From Allomuricauda sp. NBRC 101325 (GTDB lineage: Bacteria > Bacteroidota > Bacteroidia > Flavobacteriales > Flavobacteriaceae), in assembly GCF_030268205.1 (NCBI RefSeq), contig NZ_BSQF01000001.1, positions 850,649-914,648 of the forward strand: a stretch of 64,000 nt of DNA. The letters are read 5' to 3'. Position numbers and translations under genes: made by a program. Position 1 is the stretch's first letter; every line of letters starts with the position of its first letter. Under the pieces are notes generated by a model. That model saw only the letters and a program-made list of their open reading frames with translations. It searched no databases and was not told the origin of the DNA. This document shows, one piece after another, positions 51,384 to 60,050 of the stretch.

Positions 51384-52842
51384 GCTTTAAAAATATGCTT
51401 CTTAAATTTTCTCCTTCTATTTTATACAATAACCCCAAAAATAACAAAAGTAGTACGCTGCCCGCTATTAAATTTCTATCAAAAACATAGAACGAAAGGG
51501 CTGAAAACAATATTGATATCCCCAAATAGAAGGTTATTTTTCGCATGTTATAGGGTACTGGGTAATATTTACGTCCAAAGTAATAGGAAAGGACCATCAT
51601 ACTGCCATAAGCGGCCAAAGTGGCCAAAGCGGATGCCATATATCCTATTTTAGGAATGAACCAAATATTGATGACTAAAGTGAGCAATGCCCCAATGGAT
51701 GAAATATAAGCACCATATTTGGTTTGGTCGGTAACTTTATACCAAACAGATAGGTTGTGATAGATGCCCAAGCAGAAGCTTCCCAATAAAATGATGGGTA
51801 CCACATCCAAAGCTTCCCAATAGACAGGATTGTGCAAGAGCAATTTTCCCAACACATCTATGAACACCACAACACCCAACAAGATGATGCTTCCCATAAT
51901 TACAAAGTAATTGGTGATCTGTGCATAGGTCTTCTGTGGTTTTTCGGTTTTGGCATGACTAAAAAAGAAGGGCTCTACTCCCATTCGAAAAGCGGTGCCA
52001 AACAAAGTCATGAACAAGGCCAATTTATAACAAGCTCCATATTTTCCCACTTCAGATTCGGCAATATCACTGGGCAATAATTCAGTTAAAAGGATTTTAT
52101 CCAATACCTCGTTGATCGTGAATGCCACTCCTGCCCACATCACAGGTCCTGCATATTTCATCATTTGTTTCCAAAGTGCCGTATCGAAACTGTACGAAGT
52201 TTTAAAGTAAGATGGCACTAAAATCAACAACGTAATGGCACTGGCAATCACATTGGAAATTAAAACGTAGTGGATTTCCCAATTCGGTTTATGCAAAGAG
52301 TTCCAAAGTCCTGAATCTGCTTCTTTGGCCAAGTTGGGTAATATCCACAAGAAAAAGACATTAAAACCAAGGTTTATCGCCACATTAACGGTTTTAAGCA
52401 CCGCATAACGCATGGGTTTTTCATTCGCTCGAAGCAATGCAAATGGGATGATGACCAAAGCGTCCAGCACCAGAATATAGGTGGTAAATTTTAGGTAATC
52501 CACATTGATATTTGTTACATCGGACAGCCATTGTTTAATGGAAAGCGCCACAATCAAAAACAACAGGGAGGATGCTATCAAAGAAATCAAGGAGGTGGAA
52601 ATCACCTTGGCCTTATCTTGACTTTTATGGTAAAAACGGAAAAATGCAGTTTCCATCCCATAGGCCAAAAACACATTAAAGATGGCTATCCATGCGTAAA
52701 TATTGGTGTATTGTCCATAACCCGAAGCATTTTCGAAAACTGCGGTATAAAGGGGCAGTAAAAAGAAAGAAATGACTCGCGGCATTACCGTGGCCAAACC
52801 GTATATAAAAGTCTGCTTAAAAAGCCTCTTTAGCGGATTCAA
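51373..52842 (-). CDS. Oligosaccharide flippase family protein
   Basis: A 489-residue integral membrane protein with about 14 hydrophobic helices ([20 protein letters not shown] at the start, [10 protein letters not shown] at the end). It fits the polysaccharide flippase (MATE/Wzx-like) superfamily, which moves lipid-linked sugars across the inner membrane. It leads the minus-strand run flippase-dut-GIY-YIG-nucleotidyltransferase-TPR-DUF4292-EnvC. The neighbouring nucleotidyltransferase supports a role in envelope sugars. Confidence 0.88.
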   Translation of the reverse strand: MNPLKRLFKQTFIYGLATVMPRVISFFLLPLYTAVFENASGYGQYTNIYAWIAIFNVFLAYGMETAFFRFYHKSQDKAKVISTSLISLIASSLLFLIVALSIKQWLSDVTNINVDYLKFTTYILVLDALVIIPFALLRANEKPMRYAVLKTVNVAINLGFNVFFLWILPNLAKEADSGLWNSLHKPNWEIHYVLISNVIASAITLLILVPSYFKTSYSFDTALWKQMMKYAGPVMWAGVAFTINEVLDKILLTELLPSDIAESEVGKYGACYKLALFMTLFGTAFRMGVEPFFFSHAKTEKPQKTYAQITNYFVIMGSIILLGVVVFIDVLGKLLLHNPVYWEALDVVPIILLGSFCLGIYHNLSVWYKVTDQTKYGAYISSIGALLTLVINIWFIPKIGYMASALATLAAYGSMMVLSYYFGRKYYPVPYNMRKITFYLGISILFSALSFYVFDRNLIAGSVLLLLFLGLLYKIEGENLRSIFLKRGD

Positions 52843-52915
52843 TAGATGCGTGTTCTTTAAAAACCTTGATTAGGTGGCTACAAGTTACATAAAAGCCCCA
52901 ACCCGTGATACTAAG

Positions 52916-52949
52916 AAAAACAAAAAGGTCACCAAGTTGGTGACCTTTT
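52916..52949 (-). terminator. Terminator, copy A of a duplicated sequence
   Basis: AAAAGGTCACCAA and TTGGTGACCTTTT are exact complements around one base (52923-52949). On the minus strand a T-rich run follows. It ends the island that begins at 55.8 kb. The same 28-base text recurs at 56041-56068. Confidence 0.88.
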
Positions 52950-52996
52950 CTTTGTACTTCACTGATTTTGTAATAAAAGGGAATAAATTACTTATT

Positions 52997-53557
52997 TCAT
53001 GAAAACATATACTCGATTTCACCACAAAGCTGCCACTTACCATCGACTTTCTTAGCCAAAATTAAAAATCCATTCCCTCCAATAACCCTGAATATGACAG
53101 CTTTGGTGTTGTCCTTGTTTAAATAGGGTTTAGACAAATGAACCCTAAGTGGTCTTGGCGGATTCATTAATGCTACCAAATCGGGACGGTCGGAGGCATA
53201 AATTAAATTTGGGTTTTCTATTTGTGTCTTATCCCATCTAGTCTTTACGGTTTTATACTCAATATTTCTCGCGATAAAACCAATATCTCCACTTTTTAAA
53301 ACCCATTCGATGTCTTTGCTTGCAAGAGGAACAATTTTTCCTGTTTCCAAATATTGCATATACCAATATATATATGCTTTAAAACCAGAATTTAAACCAA
53401 ATGTATAGTTCTCATCATAAAAAATGAAGTTCTCAGCATTGATGTCATTCAATACTAAATTCACAATATCATACCCTTCTTCCAATATTTCTTGGTTGAC
53501 AACTTGAGCTTTAGAACTCAAAACTGATAGCGTAAAAATGAAAAGTAAAAGTCTCAT
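52997..53557 (-). CDS. Small secreted protein, paralogue of the 191-aa lipoprotein
   Basis: A 186-residue secreted protein; start taken at ATG 53557 for a clean signal peptide (MRLLLFIFTLSVLSSKAQ). It is clearly related to the 191-residue lipoprotein of 53811-54386. Compare YDIVNLVLND with YGIINTILND, TRWDKTQI with KTWDKSKI, and KKVDGKWQLCG with HKEDGRWMLSCG. No family is recognised. It lies 10 bp after the orphan C-terminal tail fragment, in the order in which the intact pair occurs. Confidence 0.7.
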   Translation of the reverse strand: MRLLLFIFTLSVLSSKAQVVNQEILEEGYDIVNLVLNDINAENFIFYDENYTFGLNSGFKAYIYWYMQYLETGKIVPLASKDIEWVLKSGDIGFIARNIEYKTVKTRWDKTQIENPNLIYASDRPDLVALMNPPRPLRVHLSKPYLNKDNTKAVIFRVIGGNGFLILAKKVDGKWQLCGEIEYMFS

Positions 53558-53567
53558 TTTTATAATT

Positions 53568-53810
53568 TTAATTACAAGGTTGCTGCCCTTGTGGCACCGC
53601 ATTACCAAAACCCAATTGGTTGTGCCGTTCCGCATTTAAAATGTTCAATATTTGCGAACGTGTGCTTGCGTTTGGCACATACTGAATAAATTTTGGATGA
53701 ATCAATCCATCTCCAATTTCGGTTAATCCTCCCCAAGCCAAGGCTTCGTACACAAAATCATCAATCACATAGCCTTTGCTTTCTCCATAGGCCTGTATGG
53801 CATTTGTTTT
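53568..53810 (-). pseudogene. Orphan C-terminal tail of an HExxH lipoprotein paralogue
   Basis: An open stretch of 80 codons starting directly after the stop of the 191-aa gene, in the same frame, with no signal peptide. A GTG at 53768 could start 66 residues. It aligns with the last ~85 residues of the 486-aa lipoprotein (54346-55806): ALAWGGLTE against KLAWNGLTD, SQILNILNAE against QNIIQLINSE, and a shared ending P-x-G-x-x-PC(N/D). The metallopeptidase-like part is missing. It looks like the remains of a second, partly deleted copy. Confidence 0.7.
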
Positions 53811-54386
53811 TTAATATACGCTAATGTAATACCCACAACTCAACATCCACCTTCCATCTTCCTTATGTAGAAAATGGAGTTTTTCACCTTCCCTGCTTAT
53901 GTTTAAAAGTATTACTGCATTAACCATACTCTTATCATAAATCGGGTTTGAGAAACTAAAAATTTGTTTGCCCATAAGTTCATTGGCCTCTTTCATAGAT
54001 ATGTTTTTACCTAGCTTTTCACGATTAATATAACTTACTTCATTATAAGTGATTTTTGATTTATCCCACGTTTTTAATCTAAAGGTGGTTTTGTTTAATT
54101 TTACTTTGCCTTCAATATAGCGCATGGCACATGGGTCAGAATTGTAACCCTCATCATTCAATACTTTTTGGCCGTTCATATGACTATTGAAGTCTTCTAT
54201 TGCCAGTCCCACTGTTTCTTCTATTATAACATAAGGTTTGTTGGGATTTTTATAATCATTAAGAATTGTGTTAATGATTCCATATGTTTCTTTTACCAAA
54301 GTTTCTTCTTTGGGCAATGCCTTGCAAGCAATAAATAAGGATAGACTAATCACAAGGAGTACCAAATGGATTCGCCGAGTTTTCAT
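53811..54386 (-). CDS. 191-aa lipoprotein partner gene
   Basis: A 191-residue lipoprotein (lipobox SLSLFIACKALPKEE). No family recognised. Its first 41 bp overlap the end of the 486-aa lipoprotein gene, so translation is probably coupled. A paralogue follows downstream after the truncated tail. The C-terminal HKEDGRWMLSCGYYISVY is shared with that paralogue. Overlapping, lineage-specific partner genes after a long secreted protein suggest a helper or immunity-like role, by inference. Confidence 0.7.
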   Translation of the reverse strand: MKTRRIHLVLLVISLSLFIACKALPKEETLVKETYGIINTILNDYKNPNKPYVIIEETVGLAIEDFNSHMNGQKVLNDEGYNSDPCAMRYIEGKVKLNKTTFRLKTWDKSKITYNEVSYINREKLGKNISMKEANELMGKQIFSFSNPIYDKSMVNAVILLNISREGEKLHFLHKEDGRWMLSCGYYISVY

Positions 54387-55806
54387 AAGGTAAAGATTCT
54401 GAATTTATTAATTGTATTATATTTTGTCTTTCCAGAGTTCCTTCTGGATACAGTAGCTCAAAAGTAGTTGTGTCAGTTAAACCATTCCAAGCAAGTTTGC
54501 CCAAATATTCTCTAAGTCCATTATAATTATTGGAATCGTTGGTGTCATATTCGGTAAAATTATTTGGCAAATAATTATTATTTATAGACCAACTATATAG
54601 CGAATCTGCAATATCCCCAACAAAATTCTGCATATACTGATGGTGGTCGCCTCCAAAAGAAGCTTGATGAATTGTAAAATCTTCAACCAGTTGAGCATAA
54701 GATCCATTATTGGATTGAAACGAACCGGCTTGATAAAAATAAAACAGTAAAGCATGGACACTCTCGTGTATGGCTGTACTTGCAATATCAATATCTGTTG
54801 AAACATCAAGCCGTTGGGTATTCATCGTAATAAAATAATGTAGTGGATTTCCGTTTTGGACATATGTATTTCCTCCTTCTAGAATATTGTTGAGATTATA
54901 AGCTTGGATGGTAATACTTGGTTTGACATCGCTATTAAATATATCCATTACCAAATCAGTAATAGGGGAGTTTGCTGCTAGGGCATCTTTTATTATCTCA
55001 GATTGGCATGGGTAGTCTTCCAAATTAAAAATAATTTCTTCCTCATGTTCATCATCAGGATTGGCAGGAGCCGAAGGCCCTGCATGGTGCCCATGATAAA
55101 CGTCTCCCTGTTCGTGTCCGTAAGTACTGTGGGTGCCACCCGTACTTATAAATGCCCATTCATGTTGGGTGCTGTTGTGCACCGAATAGGCATATTCATA
55201 CAAACCGCCTCCCCTGTACATGTACATATCCGTGTATCTTTCGACCGTGATCAACAACCAAACTCCGTTATCCTCTATCTCAGGTTCTTTGGAATGGAGG
55301 GTTGGGCCTTTATCATCAACTGTTGTCATTTCACTAACCAATTCCCCTTTTTCATAAGCAAGGGCTTTTGTGTTGCTTCCCTTAAGATCATAATGGTGGA
55401 TCGTGCCTGAGAACTCCCCTAAATCCAAATGGGTAACGTTCTTCACTGGGGCGGCATTGTTTGCAAGGATCTTGATGACCTCAAAGTCCCATGCATTGCC
55501 CTGGTTATGGCCTAGGACTTGGTATTTGTATGCAAACTGCTTTTCATCGTTCACCAATTTTCCCTTTATGGAGGTGTCGAATTGATAGATCAATGCATTG
55601 GAAAGCGAATCGGGCCTAATGGTATAATTGTCCCAATCTACTTTTAGATTTTCTTTGATAAATGGGTCGTCAAAGTGTTCAAGTGAAAATTTACTTTCTA
55701 AAAAATGGAAACTTGCCTCGACAGGTGCTTGTTGGTCATCTTGTTGACAGCCCCATATCATAAAGGCCAAGAAAGAACCAAAGAGTAGGTTTTGTAGTTT
55801 TTTCAT
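54346..55806 (-). CDS. 486-aa lipoprotein with HExxH zinc-peptidase-like motif
   Basis: A 486-residue lipoprotein (lipobox FLAFMIWGCQQDDQQ). The N-terminal ~200 residues are beta-rich with conserved-looking HLDLGEFSGTIHHYDL. From about 265 on there is a separate region. Residues 347-351 read HESVH in STAIHESVHALLFYFYQ, with GGDHHQYMQNF some 37 residues later as a possible third ligand, as in zinc metallopeptidases. It ends NPFGTPCD. A tail like this also exists downstream as a fragment. Whether it is an active peptidase, toxin or surface protein cannot be told. Confidence 0.7.
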   Translation of the reverse strand: MKKLQNLLFGSFLAFMIWGCQQDDQQAPVEASFHFLESKFSLEHFDDPFIKENLKVDWDNYTIRPDSLSNALIYQFDTSIKGKLVNDEKQFAYKYQVLGHNQGNAWDFEVIKILANNAAPVKNVTHLDLGEFSGTIHHYDLKGSNTKALAYEKGELVSEMTTVDDKGPTLHSKEPEIEDNGVWLLITVERYTDMYMYRGGGLYEYAYSVHNSTQHEWAFISTGGTHSTYGHEQGDVYHGHHAGPSAPANPDDEHEEEIIFNLEDYPCQSEIIKDALAANSPITDLVMDIFNSDVKPSITIQAYNLNNILEGGNTYVQNGNPLHYFITMNTQRLDVSTDIDIASTAIHESVHALLFYFYQAGSFQSNNGSYAQLVEDFTIHQASFGGDHHQYMQNFVGDIADSLYSWSINNNYLPNNFTEYDTNDSNNYNGLREYLGKLAWNGLTDTTTFELLYPEGTLERQNIIQLINSESLPYENSANPFGTPCD

Positions 55807-56035
55807 TACTTGTTCAATTTTAATTTATACTAAGATTTGGGCGGGAATCTTAAAAATTGCACCGCAACTTGTTGTAGATGACCACTATGGACAAATACTA
55901 TTTTGCTGCGTTGAACAAGTATGGGGGTTCTGTTGCGACTAAACTAACAACTTTATTTTAATCCGGATTGGACAAAATCCTTAAAAAAATTGGGGATTTT
56001 ACGCAATCGGGAGGTTCAGGTATATGAAACCGATG
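55807..56035. other. Gap upstream of the HExxH lipoprotein
   Basis: This 229-bp gap must hold the promoter of the minus-strand island. A TAGTATTTG word at about 55891-55899 (minus strand) is one base too long to be a clear TAnnTTTG box. A 24-codon plus-strand frame at 55887-55961 is too short to support. Confidence 0.4.
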
Positions 56036-56068
56036 TAAAACAAAAAGGTCACCAAGTTGGTGACCTTT
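56036..56068 (-). terminator. Terminator of the atp operon, copy B of a duplicated sequence
   Basis: AAAGGTCACCAA and TTGGTGACCTTT form a perfect stem (56044-56067) with a T-rich run on the minus strand. It lies 74 bp past atpG. The 28 bases from 56041 are identical to 52921-52948. Confidence 0.88.
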
Positions 56069-56141
56069 CTATATGGAATATGTTTTATTCTAGTTGTTCA
56101 ACGACTTCGCTGTTGAAAATTTAGCCTCTCTTTCGTTCGGC

Positions 56142-56999
56142 TTAATTGTTCAAAGCTTCTGCTCCACCAACAATTTCCAAGATTTCATTGGTAATCGCAG
56201 CCTGACGTGCTTTGTTGTAGGTAAGTGTTAACTCGTTCTTCAACTCCCCAGCGTTGTCAGTTGCTTTGTGCATCGCTGTCATACGGGCACCGTGCTCACT
56301 GGCAAAGGAATCACGGATAGCCTTGTACAATTGTGTTTTCAATGATTTTGGAATCAATTGCTCCACGATTTCAGCCTTTGAGGGCTCAAAAATGTAATCG
56401 GAAGCTCCATTGGTTTCCCCTTCCACAGAAATTGGCAAGAACTTCTCAGTCATTACAATTTGAGTGGCGGCATTCTTGAACTTGTTGTACACCAAGTCAA
56501 TTTTATCGTATTGACCTGAGGTAAACTGCTCCATCAAAAACTCAGCAATTTCAGCTACGTTGTCAAAAGTCAAATCATCAAAAACTCCACTGTGGTTGGC
56601 CACAATGGTGTTCTTTTTACGAAGGATATCGTTTCCTTTTTTTCCAATGGTCACAAAATCCACTTGCTTTCCAGCGTAGGTTTCAGCAACCAACAGATTA
56701 CTTTGCTTGATAATGTTGGAGTTGAACGCTCCACAAAGTCCCCTGTTTGATGTAATGGAAACAACCAAAACTTTGTTTACAGGTCTGCCGATGGCGTACT
56801 CACTACCTCCATCGCCTTCCAAGCTGGCACTTAGGCCTTGTAAAAGTTCTGTAAGCTTATCCGCATAAGGGCGCATAGCTGTAATCGCATCCTGAGCTTT
56901 TTTCAACTTGGCAGCCGATACCATTTTCATGGCACTGGTAATCTGCATTGTCGATCCAATGGATGAGATCCTGTTTCGTATTTCCTTTAGATTTGCCAT
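56142..56999 (-). CDS. atpG: ATP synthase gamma subunit
   Basis: A 285-residue gamma subunit, the rotating central stalk of F1. The N-terminal helix MANLKEIRNRISSIGSTMQI and C-terminal NKARQAAITNEILEIVGGA are the family ends; SITSNRGLCGAFNSN is conserved. Start chosen at ATG 56999, which gives the standard N terminus. It is the last gene of the atp unit in this window. A palindromic repeat separates it from atpA. Confidence 0.96.
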   Translation of the reverse strand: MANLKEIRNRISSIGSTMQITSAMKMVSAAKLKKAQDAITAMRPYADKLTELLQGLSASLEGDGGSEYAIGRPVNKVLVVSITSNRGLCGAFNSNIIKQSNLLVAETYAGKQVDFVTIGKKGNDILRKKNTIVANHSGVFDDLTFDNVAEIAEFLMEQFTSGQYDKIDLVYNKFKNAATQIVMTEKFLPISVEGETNGASDYIFEPSKAEIVEQLIPKSLKTQLYKAIRDSFASEHGARMTAMHKATDNAGELKNELTLTYNKARQAAITNEILEIVGGAEALNN

Positions 57000-57009
57000 A
57001 TCTCTTGTT

Positions 57010-57093
57010 GTCATTCCGCACTTGATGCGGAATCTTTTTGGTTATGGATTCCTGCTGCCCTTCGACTACGCTCAGGGTGACTGCAGGAATGAC
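57010..57093. repeat. Palindromic repeat between atpA and atpG
   Basis: GTCATTCC (57010-57017) and GGAATGAC (57086-57093) are exact complements. ATTCCGCA/TGCGGAAT forms a first inner hairpin, and CTTCGACTACGCTCAGGG a second part. This is the same family as the elements near 42.4, 42.8 and 15.8 kb, here lying within a conserved operon. Confidence 0.85.
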
Positions 57094-57098
57094 AAAAT

Positions 57099-58679
57099 TT
57101 ATGCTTTGTATTTGCTTGAAAGATCTTTACAAACAACAGTCAAAGTATCGGTTACTTCGTCGGTCAATTGACCAGCTTTAAGTGCATCCAAAACATTTCT
57201 GTGCTTAGCGTTCAAGAACTCCAAGAAATCTTTTTCAAATTCTTTTACCTTGTTCACAGGAACATCACGCAACAAGTTTTTGGAACCTGCAAAAATGATA
57301 GCTACCTGATCTTCTACGGTAAATGGATCGTTCTGACCTTGTTTCAAGATCTCAACGTTTCTACGTCCTTTTTCAATTACGTTCAAGGTAGCAGCATCCA
57401 AATCAGAACCGAACTTGGCGAAAGCTTCCAGTTCACGGAACTGGGCTTGGTCCAATTTCAAGGTACCCGCTACTTTTCTCATGGATTTAACCTGAGCCGA
57501 ACCACCCACACGAGATACAGAAATACCTACGTTGATCGCTGGACGCACCCCTTGGTTGAACAAATCCTGCTCCAAGAATATCTGACCATCGGTAATGGAA
57601 ATTACGTTGGTTGGGATATAAGCAGAAACGTCACCCGCTTGTGTTTCAATAATTGGAAGTGCAGTAAGAGAACCACCACCTTTTACAATCGGTTTCAACG
57701 ATTCTGGAAGGTCGTTCATGTTCTTAGCGATATCGTCATCAGCGATTACCTTAGCAGCACGCTCCAACAATCTTGAGTGAAGGTAGAAAACGTCTCCAGG
57801 ATACGCTTCACGTCCTGGTGGTCTTCTCAACAACAAAGATACCTCACGGTAAGCAACGGCCTGTTTTGACAAATCATCATAGATGATCAATGCAGGACGA
57901 CCTGTATCCCTGAAGTACTCACCAATCGCAGCACCAGCGAAAGGAGCATATACCTGCATTGGAGCAGGGTCAGATGCATTTGCAGCTACGATTGTTGTAT
58001 AAGCCAAAGCTCCTTTTTCTTCCAAAGTTTTAGCAATGGCAGCTACTGTTGATGCTTTTTGGCCTACTGCAACATAGATACAGTATACCGGCTTACCAGC
58101 ATCAAAAAATTCTTTTTGGTTCAAGATGGCATCGATACAAACTGTGGTTTTACCAGTCTGCTTATCACCGATCACCAACTCCCTTTGTCCACGACCAATT
58201 GGAATCATGGCATCTACCGCCTTGATACCGGTCTGCAAAGGTTCGTTTACAGGTTGTCTAAAAATTACCCCAGGAGCTTTACGTTCCAATGGCATTTCGT
58301 AGGTTTCACCAGCGATAGGTCCTTTACCATCGATTGGATTCCCCAAGGTGTCGATTACACGACCAACAATTCCTTCACCAACGTTGATGGATGCGATACG
58401 CTCTGTTCTTTTTACAGTCGCACCTTCCACAATCTCTTTGGATGGGCCCAACAATACCACACCTACGTTGTCTTCTTCCAGGTTCAAAACAATACCTTGC
58501 ATACCGCCTTCGAACTCAACCAACTCCCCATACTGGGCATTGGAAAGTCCATAGACACGGGCAATACCATCACCCACTTGTAATACAGTACCCACTTCGT
58601 CCAACGAAGCCCCAGCTTCGAAACCTGATAACTGTTTTTTCAAAATTGCTGATACCTCAGCGGCTTTTACTCCTGCCAT
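57099..58679 (-). CDS. atpA: ATP synthase alpha subunit
   Basis: A 526-residue alpha subunit of F1, with a non-catalytic nucleotide site. Walker A is GDKQTGKTT, and the regions [28 protein letters not shown] and the arginine finger in [17 protein letters not shown] are present. It lies 2 bp from atpH and 99 bp from atpG. Confidence 0.98.
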   Translation of the reverse strand: MAGVKAAEVSAILKKQLSGFEAGASLDEVGTVLQVGDGIARVYGLSNAQYGELVEFEGGMQGIVLNLEEDNVGVVLLGPSKEIVEGATVKRTERIASINVGEGIVGRVIDTLGNPIDGKGPIAGETYEMPLERKAPGVIFRQPVNEPLQTGIKAVDAMIPIGRGQRELVIGDKQTGKTTVCIDAILNQKEFFDAGKPVYCIYVAVGQKASTVAAIAKTLEEKGALAYTTIVAANASDPAPMQVYAPFAGAAIGEYFRDTGRPALIIYDDLSKQAVAYREVSLLLRRPPGREAYPGDVFYLHSRLLERAAKVIADDDIAKNMNDLPESLKPIVKGGGSLTALPIIETQAGDVSAYIPTNVISITDGQIFLEQDLFNQGVRPAINVGISVSRVGGSAQVKSMRKVAGTLKLDQAQFRELEAFAKFGSDLDAATLNVIEKGRRNVEILKQGQNDPFTVEDQVAIIFAGSKNLLRDVPVNKVKEFEKDFLEFLNAKHRNVLDALKAGQLTDEVTDTLTVVCKDLSSKYKA

Positions 58680-58681
58680 TT

Positions 58682-59221
58682 TTATAGACTATTTGTAAAT
58701 TCTCTTTTTAATCCGTTCAATTTGTTGGCGATGCTTGCATCGTACTGGGTATCTCCCACCCGAAGCACAAAACCGCCGATGATGCTCTCATCTACCTTGT
58801 TTTCCAAAGTCACTTTGTTACCAGTAGCCTTGGTCACTTGGGCCAATATTTTCTTTTCCAACTCAGCTGTCAATGGAACAGCGGTGGTTACATAGGCCAC
58901 TTCCTCACCCTTCATTTTTTCAAAAAGGATGATGTATTTATAGGCCACATCTTGCAACATTGCGATTCGCTTGTTGCCGATCAAAGTGTCCAACAGACCT
59001 TTTGTGATCTCGTTGGCACCTTTAAAGATTTCCAACAAGGTGTTCTTTTTAACCTCAGCTTTAAAGATAGGGCTCTCCAATACATTTTGAAGCTCTACAT
59101 TTTCAGCTAGGGTCGCAGCAATTTCGCGCATGTCTTTTTCAACAGCATCTGCCGCTTTCTTTTCGACTGCGAATTCCAAAGTTGCTTTGGCGTATCGTAT
59201 GGCTGCCCTGTTCTGGTTCAT
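58682..59221 (-). CDS. atpH: ATP synthase delta subunit
   Basis: A 179-residue delta subunit (OSCP), which joins F1 to the peripheral stalk. The opening [20 protein letters not shown] and the C-terminal [21 protein letters not shown] are family marks. It lies 3 bp from atpF and 2 bp from atpA in a tight operon. Confidence 0.94.
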   Translation of the reverse strand: MNQNRAAIRYAKATLEFAVEKKAADAVEKDMREIAATLAENVELQNVLESPIFKAEVKKNTLLEIFKGANEITKGLLDTLIGNKRIAMLQDVAYKYIILFEKMKGEEVAYVTTAVPLTAELEKKILAQVTKATGNKVTLENKVDESIIGGFVLRVGDTQYDASIANKLNGLKREFTNSL

Positions 59222-59224
59222 GCC

Positions 59225-59725
59225 TTAGTTTAGTTTGATATCACCCAACATATCGTCAACCAACTTAAGTTGTTTGTCTTTATTGGAAAGTTCTTCTTTG
59301 ATTACTTTCTCGGCAATTTCAATTGAAAGGTTGGCCACTTGCGCTTTGATATCGGCAACTGCAGCTTTTTTCTCAGCTTCAATTGTTGCTTGCGCTTGCT
59401 TAATCACCTTATCGCCTTCAATTTGTGCTTGCTCCTTAGCTTCAGCGATGATGCTTTCTTTGATCTCTCTTGCTTCCTTCAACAACACATCTCTTTCCGC
59501 TTTGGCTTCTTTCAACAGTTTTTCGCTGTCGGCAGTAACATTCTGCATTTCCTTTTTTGCAGCTTCAGCAGCTTCAAGGGCATCTTTGATTCCCTCTTCT
59601 CTTTTTTCTACCGCACCCAAAATTGGCTTCCATGCGTATTTACGCAACAACAACAATAGGCCCACGAAGAGCAACAATTGCCAGAAAAACAATCCGAAAG
59701 AAAACTGTTCGATTAACTTTTCCAT
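59225..59725 (-). CDS. atpF: ATP synthase b subunit
   Basis: A 166-residue b subunit, the peripheral stalk. One membrane helix (FGLFFWQLLLFVGLLLLLRK, residues 10-29) leads to a long charged helix (KREEGIKDALEAAEAAKKEM). The residues WKPI after the helix are typical. It lies 96 bp from atpE, with a strong stem-loop in that gap. Confidence 0.95.
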   Translation of the reverse strand: MEKLIEQFSFGLFFWQLLLFVGLLLLLRKYAWKPILGAVEKREEGIKDALEAAEAAKKEMQNVTADSEKLLKEAKAERDVLLKEAREIKESIIAEAKEQAQIEGDKVIKQAQATIEAEKKAAVADIKAQVANLSIEIAEKVIKEELSNKDKQLKLVDDMLGDIKLN

Positions 59726-59772
59726 GTATCTTAACTATTAAATCTTTTTAACTATATCACTTTGTAGTTTAA

Positions 59773-59803
59773 TGAAGACCATAGCCAACCGCTATGGCCT
59801 TCA
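59773..59803 (-). promoter_or_regulatory. Stem-loop between atpE and atpF
   Basis: On the minus strand TGAAGGCCATAGC and GCTATGGTCTTCA pair over 13 positions with one G-U, around the loop GGTTG. There is no T-run after it, so it is probably not a terminator. It lies between the end of atpE and the start of atpF in a polycistronic message, where it could stabilise or partly stop the upstream atpE mRNA. That would suit the high copy number of subunit c. Confidence 0.6.
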
Positions 59804-59821
59804 TCAATACTGTTACGGTTA

Positions 59822-60013
59822 TTAAGCTGCAAAAAGAGCGGCGAAACCGATACCTTCAATAAGGGCTGCTGCAATCAGCATTGCTGTTTGGATCTTACCA
59901 GAAGCTTCAGGTTGACGAGCGATGGCTTCCATTGCCTGTCCACCAATTCTACCGATACCCAATCCTGCTCCGATTACGATCAAACCAGCACCTACGATGT
60001 TTGGAATTGTCAT
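59822..60013 (-). CDS. atpE: ATP synthase c subunit
   Basis: A 63-residue proteolipid forming the membrane ring. Two helices (IVGAGLIVIGAGLGIGRIGG and TAMLIAAALIEGIGFAALF) flank the RQPEASG loop. The ion-carrying Glu lies in ALIEGIGF. I see no extra polar Na+ ligands, so protons are the likely ion. It lies between atpB and atpF, with a stem-loop after it. Confidence 0.97.
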   Translation of the reverse strand: MTIPNIVGAGLIVIGAGLGIGRIGGQAMEAIARQPEASGKIQTAMLIAAALIEGIGFAALFAA

Positions 60014-60050
60014 GATATATGAATTTAAATATTAAACGTTCTATTCTTAA

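Noticed and set aside
55887-55961. 24-codon plus-strand ORF upstream of the HExxH lipoprotein
   Set aside because: Too short, with no promoter or terminator arrangement of its own; probably chance.
57168-58583. Plus-strand open frames opposite atpA (up to 202 codons)
   Set aside because: They are antisense shadows of the highly conserved atpA gene and have no family likeness.
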